Source of the DNA: Candidatus Microgenomates bacterium
GTDB lineage: Bacteria; Patescibacteriota; Microgenomatia; JAADGY01
Reading direction: 5' to 3'
Assembly: GCA_015486555.1 (NCBI GenBank)
Contig: WFRL01000009.1
Span: forward strand, 1-10,632
DNA length: 10,632 bases
Part shown: positions 5,942 to 10,632 of the stretch, in pieces
Numbering within the stretch: the first letter of the stretch is position 1
How the letters are laid out: each line of letters starts with the position of its first letter
Position numbers and translations under genes: made by a program
Notes under the pieces: model-generated
The model's input: only the letters and a program-made list of their open reading frames with translations
Told to the model about the DNA's origin: nothing
Database searches by the model: none

Positions 5942-6066
5942 TTTTGATAACTGATTATTGGAATTTGGAATTTGTTTGGATACTTGGAATTTGATAATTA
6001 GTCATTTTTACTAATCTCCAAGTTCTAAGTTCCAAGTTCCGATTACCTAGCTCCTAGTTCCAATTC
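5942..6066 (+). repeat. AT-rich direct repeat, copy 2, with AGTTCC-type tandem units
   Basis: Bases 5972-6009 match 254-291 with two mismatches and 6034-6050 match 311-327 exactly. Bases 5942-6008 are also related, inverted, to 3-40. From about 6025 the sequence runs in imperfect 7-8-nt steps based on AAGTTCC, CTAGCTCC and CTAGTTCC. There is no coding potential. The block ends just upstream of the mazG-like gene's promoter, as copy 1 ends just upstream of the structured RNA's promoter. Confidence 0.72.
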
Positions 6067-6088
6067 CTTTGTCCCAAATTCCAGGGTT

Positions 6089-6094
6089 TATAAT
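6089..6094 (+). promoter_or_regulatory. -10 element of the mazG-like gene (leaderless)
   Basis: A perfect TATAAT ends 6 nt before the ATG, which places the expected transcription start on the A of the start codon. No convincing -35 and no Shine-Dalgarno sequence are seen. It is the likely main promoter of the mazG-like/deacylase pair. Confidence 0.6.
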
Positions 6095-6100
6095 ACCTAT

Positions 6101-6445
6101 ATGGTAGTCAGCAAAAAGACTGTTGATCAATTGCTGGACTTTGTGGCCGACCGAAACCTGCGTTTTTTGTCTCGTGATGTTCCTTCAACTAAAAAGAAGG
6201 TTCAGATCTTGGCTCGGGCAGTTAAGTTGGGCGAGGAGGTAGGAGAACTCTACAATGATGTTCTTGGTTATTTAGGCCTCCAACGCCAGGATAAGTTGGA
6301 AAAGTTTACTTTGGAAAATTTAGAGGAAGAGGTCGTTGATGTTTTAATAACTCTTTTAGTTCTGGTTTCTCTCTTTCCGGAAATGGATATCGAAACGGCC
6401 ATTAAAAGAAAGATTAAAAAGATAAAAGCTCGAGATAGGAGATGA
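6101..6445 (+). CDS. MazG-like nucleotide pyrophosphohydrolase
   Basis: This is a small all-alpha NTP pyrophosphohydrolase of the MazG superfamily, which hydrolyses (d)NTPs to NMP and pyrophosphate to keep non-canonical nucleotides out of nucleic acids. The magnesium-binding signature is present as EExxE (Glu45, Glu46, Glu49) and, after a helical spacer, ExxD (Glu77, Asp80). The 114-residue length fits a single-domain protein, probably an oligomer, rather than the two-domain E. coli MazG. Its substrate is unknown. The start is supported by TATAAT 6 nt upstream. The stop overlaps the ATG of the next gene as ATGA, so the two are translationally coupled. With nrdJ and the dCTP-deaminase homologue nearby, it fits a role in nucleotide-pool quality. 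Confidence 0.85.
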   Translation: MVVSKKTVDQLLDFVADRNLRFLSRDVPSTKKKVQILARAVKLGEEVGELYNDVLGYLGLQRQDKLEKFTLENLEEEVVDVLITLLVLVSLFPEMDIETAIKRKIKKIKARDRR

Positions 6446-6936
6446 ATACCAAATCAGCTGAGTGGCTGAAAGTAGAAAAATATCTTCAATCTAAGGGAAT
6501 AACTTTTCAAGTGTATGAGCATCCCCCTGTTTTTACCGTAGCTGAGGGGAAGAAATATAAAATTAACGTCCCTGGTCTGGGCTGTAAAAGCTTATTTCTC
6601 AAAGAGGCTAAAGGAGCAAAATATATTCTTTATACCTTGCCAGGGGAGAAGCGAGCCAATCTCCGCCTGTTGGCCGATGAGGTAGGAGAAAAAAGACTGA
6701 CCTTTGCTAAGCCAGTAGAATTGGAACAGTTTTTAGGAGTTACTCCAGGATCAGTTTCTCCTTTTTCTATTCTCAATGATCGGCAAAAGAAGGTGGTTCT
6801 AGTCATTGATAAGGAGGTTATTCAAGCTAAAGAGATAAATGTTCATCCTAACGACAATCGGGCCTCTTTGGTTCTAATTCAGGAAATGTTCCGCCGTTTT
6901 CTTTCTACTCTCGATCGGCCGTATCAGCTCTTGTGA
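6442..6936 (+). CDS. YbaK/ProX-type aminoacyl-tRNA deacylase
   Basis: This is a freestanding homologue of the prolyl-tRNA synthetase editing domain, which clears mischarged tRNA (typically Ala- or Cys-tRNA-Pro) in trans. Family marks are YEHPPVFTVAEG (25-36), GCKSLFLKEAKG (47-58, with the conserved catalytic Lys49), LPGEKRANLRLLADEVG (66-82), FAKPVELEQFLGVTPGSVSP (88-107), LND (111-113) and FVIDK-like VIDKEVIQ (121-128) leading to HPNDNRASL (135-143). The pattern is closest to PrdX/ProXp-ala as I recall it, so Ala-tRNA-Pro is the most likely substrate, but this is not proven. The length of 164 residues is typical. Translation probably reinitiates at the ATGA overlap; AGGAG abuts the ATG too closely to be a normal ribosome binding site. 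Confidence 0.88.
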   Translation: MNTKSAEWLKVEKYLQSKGITFQVYEHPPVFTVAEGKKYKINVPGLGCKSLFLKEAKGAKYILYTLPGEKRANLRLLADEVGEKRLTFAKPVELEQFLGVTPGSVSPFSILNDRQKKVVLVIDKEVIQAKEINVHPNDNRASLVLIQEMFRRFLSTLDRPYQLL

Positions 6937-6939
6937 AGT

Positions 6940-6945
6940 TATAAT
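6940..6945 (+). promoter_or_regulatory. -10 element of the glycosyltransferase gene (leaderless)
   Basis: A perfect TATAAT ends 5 nt before ATG 6951 and begins 4 nt after the preceding stop codon. It argues for ATG 6951 over the in-frame TTG at 6945, which overlaps the hexamer itself. The gene may therefore be transcribed separately as well as by read-through. Confidence 0.5.
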
Positions 6946-6950
6946 TGATT

Positions 6951-7679
6951 ATGAAAACGATAAAGATACGGGGGGTGCGCTTTAATTTTGAGTTCCCTTT
7001 TTATGATCTTAAAAAAGAGTTAAAATGGGGACTTACCCTTGAGAAGAAAAGGCGGCCTTTGGTAATATTTACTCCAAATCCGGAACAAGTAGTCCAAGCA
7101 AAGGAGAACTCATTATTTAAGGATTGTTTGAACTCATCTGATCTTAACTTAGTTGATGGAGTAGGGATAGTCTGGTATCTAAAAATTAAGCGGGGAATTT
7201 CTGTCCAACGGATAAGTGGGGTAGACTTAGCTTGGCAGTTGCTTGAATTTTTGAACCAAAAGAAAGGCAGGGTTTTTCTGCTCGGAGGCCAGAAGGAGGT
7301 GAATGAGTTGGCTCTGTCTAAGCTGAAAGAAAAATTTCCCAGTTTAGAGACAAGAGGGGTAGGGGGGAATAAAGTAGGTGCGCAGGGAGAGATTGATGAG
7401 GAAATAGTTGGAGTGATAAATGCCTTTCGTCCTGACCTGCTTCTAGTAGCTTTTGGGGCGCCGAAACAGGAGTTTTTTAGCTGCCGTTATCGAGATGTAT
7501 TAAAAGCCAAAGTATTAATGGTGGTTGGGGGCACTTTTGATTACTGGGCTGGTAAAGTTCCTCGCGCCCCTGGCTGGATGCAAAAACTAGGCCTCGAGTG
7601 GCTTTTTAGATTAATTATTGAACCATGGAGAATAAAAAGACAGGTGAGGCTAATAAGGTTTATTATAGGAGGGAATTAA
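6951..7679 (+). CDS. wecG: WecG/TagA/CpsF family glycosyltransferase (GT26)
   Basis: Enzymes of this family move a sugar, usually N-acetylmannosamine, from its UDP form to an undecaprenyl-linked acceptor at the inner face of the membrane, in synthesis of wall teichoic acid or other surface glycans. The 242 residues show the family order: FTPNPEQVVQA (40-50), VDGVGIVW (68-75, with the proposed catalytic base Asp69), ISGVDL (88-93), VFLLGG (108-113), PDLLLVAFGAPKQE (161-174), VVGGTFDYWAG (191-201), PRAPGWMQKLGLEWLFRL (204-221) and a C-terminal EPWRIKRQ basic segment used for membrane contact in TagA. The exact donor and acceptor are unknown. ATG 6951 is preferred for its promoter spacing. The 3' end carries the ribosome binding site of the next gene, so the two are coupled. 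Confidence 0.9.
   Translation: MKTIKIRGVRFNFEFPFYDLKKELKWGLTLEKKRRPLVIFTPNPEQVVQAKENSLFKDCLNSSDLNLVDGVGIVWYLKIKRGISVQRISGVDLAWQLLEFLNQKKGRVFLLGGQKEVNELALSKLKEKFPSLETRGVGGNKVGAQGEIDEEIVGVINAFRPDLLLVAFGAPKQEFFSCRYRDVLKAKVLMVVGGTFDYWAGKVPRAPGWMQKLGLEWLFRLIIEPWRIKRQVRLIRFIIGGN
7667..7673 (+). promoter_or_regulatory. Strong Shine-Dalgarno site fixing the start of the next gene
   Basis: AGGAGGG lies 8 nt before ATG 7682, the ideal spacing, inside the last codons of the glycosyltransferase gene. It decides the start against the in-frame ATG at 7625, which would give 19 extra residues, overlap the upstream gene by 55 nt and lacks such a site. It is the only textbook Shine-Dalgarno sequence in the window. 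Confidence 0.85.
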
Positions 7680-7681
7680 GT

Positions 7682-9526
7682 ATGCGAGATGGAGGGGAGA
7701 ACCAACCCAGCTTGCAAGATATTCTTTCAAAACGAGTAATAAGAGAGAGAACTAAAAGGAATTTTTCTAGAGAAAGGCAGAAGCTAGCAAAGGAAGTTAT
7801 TACTAAAAGGCAAGAATTAATGTCTCAAATAATGAAAACCAGAACTAAGATGGAGTTTTTAGTTGAAAAAATAAAACGGTTGGACAATTTATTAGATCGG
7901 TTGTATCGGGAAAGAGTAGAGTTGGAACGACGTTTAAGAAGATGGAAAAAATTACCAATTTTGTCGGGGAGTGCTGTAGTCCAAAAGATGGTTGAAAAAC
8001 TAAATAAGAGAAACCCTCTTATGTTTTCCTTGGTAAGACATTTGGATGAGATTAATCAACAGATCGATTTATACCGACAAATTAGGGAAAGAGATGAGCA
8101 ATGGGTAATTAAACTTCAGCGGAACCTTGAGGAATTAAAGAAAGGTCGAGATTTGTGGGATCAGATAGAAAAATTCTATATAGAGAAACGCCAAGGTCTA
8201 CTTACTAAAGAAGAACGGCAATTGTATTTCCGTGAAGAAGTATTAGCAAAACTTTCTTTGCAAGAATATTTAGAGCTATGGCAAAGAGGAAACTATCATT
8301 TTCTTGCCCATGTTAGTAGGCAAGGAATCAGAGATCATAATGGTATGTTTTATCATGCTGGAGGTTTGGCTGAGTTTCATCAAGGTATGACTAAAATGCT
8401 AGAGGATGGGCGCTTGCGGCCTCCTGTTTATGTGAAGGGATTGAAGGGAACTTCAAAAGAGGAGATTGAAGCGTTTTTGAAAAGTAAAGGAATTTTTAAT
8501 TTTGATTCTGTAGATGAAGCTATTGAGGAATTTAAGAGGTATCTTTATGGTACTTTAGCGGAGATGCCAGCATTTCCAGATGAAACAGCGGTTCACCTTT
8601 CTGTTGAGGCCATTATGGATACTCTCTATGGGGGCGAGAGGGGAAATGAGTGTTTTGTTATCTTTCCAGCTGACTTTATAGCCTCTCAATACACATTCTT
8701 TAGTAAGGGTAGGGGATTGATCGCTGCAAATAGTGATACAGCTAGAAATGATGTTTCGGTTTGGTCATCTCCATGGCAGAAAGGTATTTTAGTTAATGCG
8801 GGTATAGTTTTCTTGCCAAAGGAAACACCAGTAGACCCGTTGACAGGTTCTCGTTATCAGTTGGAGGTTATAACTAATCCCAAATCGGAGGGAAAAAAGC
8901 TAGTGAGGAGACGAGTCGAAAATGAGGAAAAATTATTAAGGGCAATAGCCAGTGTCATTTTGAAACCTGATGTTGAGTTAGTAGAAGCATATGAAATGTA
9001 CAACAAAAGTACTTATTGGGAACAAGATCAATATAAAGAGCATTTATCTCAAGTACTTTGGAGAAAGTTGAAGGAAACTGGTTTTGATAGAATTGACTTC
9101 AGTTATTTAGTACATAAGCTTATATACTTAGTAGGAGAAGTAATTGAAGGTAGAGAAATAAGCGAAAAAGAACTGGAATATGAATTAGAAAAAGGTAATG
9201 TCTTTTATCAGAAAGCTCTTAATCCTATCAGAGCCGAAGATTACTGGAGCAATTATTTTAAGCAATATCCATCACAAAAGCCAGCTCATTTAGTCTTTTA
9301 TTCTGGTTCTCCCACAACAGCTGTTTATGACTTTTTGAAAAATAATGGAATTGAGATAGGAAGGAAAACTAAGAAGGAAAAGGATCCATTTCTTGGTTTT
9401 GAAGAGCATGTGGTAAAAAGGTTAGATGAGTGGAGCACTCCATCTAATAGTGATCCTCGAGTTTGGAGAGGTTTACAAGAAATAGAAACAAGAGGAATTC
9501 AGATTATTAAGAAAGCTTACAAGTAA
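7682..9526 (+). CDS. Uncharacterised 614-residue protein with N-terminal coiled coil
   Basis: I do not recognise this protein. Residues 15-90 and 120-190 are highly charged and heptad-like, predicting a long, interrupted, basic coiled coil. A globular part follows. It opens with a His-rich stretch YHFLAHVSRQGIRDHNG (205-221) continuing to YHAGG and EFHQG, giving His206, 210, 219, 225 and 233, plus Arg213 and Arg217. Later come EMPAFPDETAVHLSVEAIMD (294-313), ECFVIFPADFIASQ (323-336) and NDVSVW (356-361). The C-terminal part contains AHLVFYSGSPTTAVYDFL (535-552). There is no signal peptide or clear membrane segment, so it is probably cytoplasmic. The clustered His, Asp and Glu residues suggest a metal or nucleotide site, but this is a guess. 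The start is set by AGGAGG; the gene begins 2 nt after the glycosyltransferase stop. No relative with a known function comes to mind. Confidence 0.85.
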   Translation: MRDGGENQPSLQDILSKRVIRERTKRNFSRERQKLAKEVITKRQELMSQIMKTRTKMEFLVEKIKRLDNLLDRLYRERVELERRLRRWKKLPILSGSAVVQKMVEKLNKRNPLMFSLVRHLDEINQQIDLYRQIRERDEQWVIKLQRNLEELKKGRDLWDQIEKFYIEKRQGLLTKEERQLYFREEVLAKLSLQEYLELWQRGNYHFLAHVSRQGIRDHNGMFYHAGGLAEFHQGMTKMLEDGRLRPPVYVKGLKGTSKEEIEAFLKSKGIFNFDSVDEAIEEFKRYLYGTLAEMPAFPDETAVHLSVEAIMDTLYGGERGNECFVIFPADFIASQYTFFSKGRGLIAANSDTARNDVSVWSSPWQKGILVNAGIVFLPKETPVDPLTGSRYQLEVITNPKSEGKKLVRRRVENEEKLLRAIASVILKPDVELVEAYEMYNKSTYWEQDQYKEHLSQVLWRKLKETGFDRIDFSYLVHKLIYLVGEVIEGREISEKELEYELEKGNVFYQKALNPIRAEDYWSNYFKQYPSQKPAHLVFYSGSPTTAVYDFLKNNGIEIGRKTKKEKDPFLGFEEHVVKRLDEWSTPSNSDPRVWRGLQEIETRGIQIIKKAYK

Positions 9527-9544
9527 AGAAGAGATTAGGTGTTG

Positions 9545-9679
9545 TTAATGGGGATTAGGCCAATGGACCACTTCCCATGTTCCTCCACCATAAATTTGTT
9601 GCAAGGTTGAAAAGAGAAGAGGATAGTTCCTTGGAAGTTTGATTATGAGAACTTCTGTGGTATTATGTATCTTCTTATT
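9545..9679 (-). other. Possible relic of a protein-coding fragment
   Basis: In the 172-nt gap between two rightward genes the minus strand has a 44-codon open frame ending ...GGGTWEVVHWPNPH-stop. It is bounded upstream by an in-frame TAA and has no ATG or GTG, nor a TTG before codon 26. The composition (Trp, Pro, Gly, hydrophobic strands) is protein-like. It may be the 3' end of a decayed gene or simply chance. I see no terminator in the gap. Confidence 0.2.
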
Positions 9680-9686
9680 TTAGTAT

Positions 9687-9692
9687 TATAAT
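9687..9692 (+). promoter_or_regulatory. -10 element of the last gene (leaderless)
   Basis: A perfect TATAAT ends 6 nt before ATG 9699, the same geometry as for the mazG-like gene. No clear -35 or Shine-Dalgarno sequence is present. The spacing supports 9699 as the true start. Confidence 0.55.
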
Positions 9693-9698
9693 AATCAC

Positions 9699-10632
9699 AT
9701 GATCGTGAGGAATGAATTGATGGATATCAGTGAAGACTCTGGAAAGAAGGAACAAAAAGATGCGGGACAGGTTAAGGCTGTAAAAGTTGTAGTAGGTAGA
9801 ATACTAAATGGTTTGGAAGGTAAGGGTCCATTGTCTTTTTTAAAGCACTCTCCTGGACCTGAAAGTGTAGTTGCTTTTTCCTTAGGAGAAGAGGTTAGGG
9901 GGAGGATTGATTTGGAAAACGTCAGGAGTATATGGTATCGTTATAAAGAAGCATTATCTAAGTTGCTTTATCTTCGAGAACATACTTCACCACGCGACAG
10001 AAATAAAGTAGCTGCTGAAAAACGAGCCGAGTTACTTAGAGAAAGGTTAGTTGAAGAACTAGAAAAAGCAATCGAAATTTGGGGTGGATTTGGGGGGAAG
10101 AAACAAAGGATAAACGTACGGGCTGTAATAGCTCTTCTGGTCACATCTTTCGCTTTGGTAGCTTGTGGAGGTGGTAGTAAAGATGTTGAATCTAATGCTC
10201 TTCCAACTTCTCCATCTCCTACAACTCTAACTAAAACAGCTCCTACCCATACGCCAGGGATAGTAAGAACTCAACGTTCTCCTACCGCTACCCCTACTAA
10301 AGTTCCTACTCCTCCTATGGTAACAGAACAACCCTCCATATCTACCGAAACCTCTAGGTTGCCCCTTTTAGATTCAGAAGTAAAGGAGCAAATGGTCCAA
10401 CAAATGGGTTTATCTGGACCTGAATTGGTTGAAATAACTAGAGAGATAGATTCGGAAGAAGCACGCTACTTATTAGTGGGTGAAGCGGGGAATCCCCATC
10501 GAAATAAAGCCTTGTACGGCATCGAACGAAATGGAGCTGTTGTTGAGAATTTGGGCGAGCTGGTTCAAGAGGCATTACGACGGTCTGCGGAAAGTGATAG
10601 TGAGAAGATGGCGGTGGTGGCCGCTTTTGACA
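9699..10632 (+). CDS. Partial surface protein: cytoplasmic domain, lipobox-bearing TM, Pro/Thr linker
   Basis: The frame is open for 311 codons and runs off the window, so the 3' end is missing. Residues 1-133 are hydrophilic and mostly helical, with a charged stretch at 100-125, and look cytoplasmic. Basic residues (KKQRINVR, 134-141) precede a hydrophobic span AVIALLVTSFAL (142-153) that ends in LVAC-GGGS, a perfect lipobox with Cys156. Residues 165-222 are a Pro/Thr/Ser-rich linker (PTSPSPTT, SPTATPTKVPTPP). A new domain begins near 223 (LLDSEVKEQMVQQMG) and includes RYLLVGEAGNPHRNKALYGI (256-275). The predicted topology is N-in, C-out. The order resembles membrane-bound regulators of the anti-sigma type, but I recognise no domain. 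An internal start giving a plain lipoprotein would need an in-frame ATG, GTG or TTG near codon 130, and there is none. No partner can be judged beyond the preceding orphan gene. Confidence 0.8.
   Translation, partial: MIVRNELMDISEDSGKKEQKDAGQVKAVKVVVGRILNGLEGKGPLSFLKHSPGPESVVAFSLGEEVRGRIDLENVRSIWYRYKEALSKLLYLREHTSPRDRNKVAAEKRAELLRERLVEELEKAIEIWGGFGGKKQRINVRAVIALLVTSFALVACGGGSKDVESNALPTSPSPTTLTKTAPTHTPGIVRTQRSPTATPTKVPTPPMVTEQPSISTETSRLPLLDSEVKEQMVQQMGLSGPELVEITREIDSEEARYLLVGEAGNPHRNKALYGIERNGAVVENLGELVQEALRRSAESDSEKMAVVAAFD

Noticed and set aside
6945..6950. TTG start for the glycosyltransferase, adding two residues
   Set aside because: The TTG overlaps the last base of the TATAAT hexamer. 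ATG 6951 fits the leaderless spacing seen at the other genes.
7625..7681. Upstream ATG that would add 19 residues to the 614-residue protein
   Set aside because: AGGAGGG with 8-nt spacing points to ATG 7682, while the upstream ATG overlaps the glycosyltransferase gene by 55 nt with no ribosome binding site.
10077..10120. Programmed frameshift or internal start at the G-run (TTTGGGGGGAAGAAA) just before the lipobox
   Set aside because: The upstream and downstream parts are in the same frame, the alternative frame stops at once at GGATAA, and no in-frame ATG, GTG or TTG follows the G-run before the hydrophobic span.

Overview
The window looks like a piece of a moderately AT-rich bacterial chromosome, most plausibly from the Candidate Phyla Radiation / Patescibacteria. 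This placement is an inference. It rests on the small compact gene set, three tRNAs without encoded CCA, a B12-dependent ribonucleotide reductase as the only RNR in view, dispersed GC-rich hairpin repeats, an orphan coiled-coil protein, and a surface protein with a Pro/Thr-rich linker. Peptide deformylase, Shine-Dalgarno sites and sigma70-type promoters make it bacterial. Glutamate racemase and a GT26 glycosyltransferase imply a peptidoglycan wall and a lipid-linked glycan.

Layout: 1-330 is repeat DNA: an inverted fragment, a 127-bp hairpin element (86-212) and an AT-rich repeat. A strong extended -10 promoter at 344-352 then appears to drive a structured RNA of about 180 nt (359-541), closed by a perfect 12-bp stem and followed directly by tRNA-Thr(UGU). 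Next come def, convergent tRNA-Val(CAC) and tRNA-Trp(CCA), then nrdJ, a dCTP-deaminase-family gene and a methyltransferase, with murI convergent. A second repeat block fills 5724-6066. After it lies a rightward cluster: a MazG-like pyrophosphohydrolase, a YbaK/ProX-type aminoacyl-tRNA deacylase, a WecG/TagA glycosyltransferase and a 614-residue protein I do not recognise. The window ends inside a single-pass surface protein with a lipobox at an unusual internal position.

How the genes fit together: nrdJ, the Dcd homologue and MazG form a deoxynucleotide supply and sanitation theme. def, the three tRNAs and the deacylase serve translation. murI and the glycosyltransferase serve the envelope.

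Two signals run through the window. First, nearly every promoter-proximal gene has a -10 hexamer ending only 5-9 nt before its ATG, so these mRNAs are probably leaderless; the clear exception is the 614-residue gene, which has a textbook AGGAGG. Second, the same composite repeat family appears in both large intergenic regions, partly as inverted copies. The best candidates for undescribed biology are the structured RNA upstream of tRNA-Thr, the dCTP-deaminase homologue lacking its catalytic Glu, and the orphan pair at the right end.
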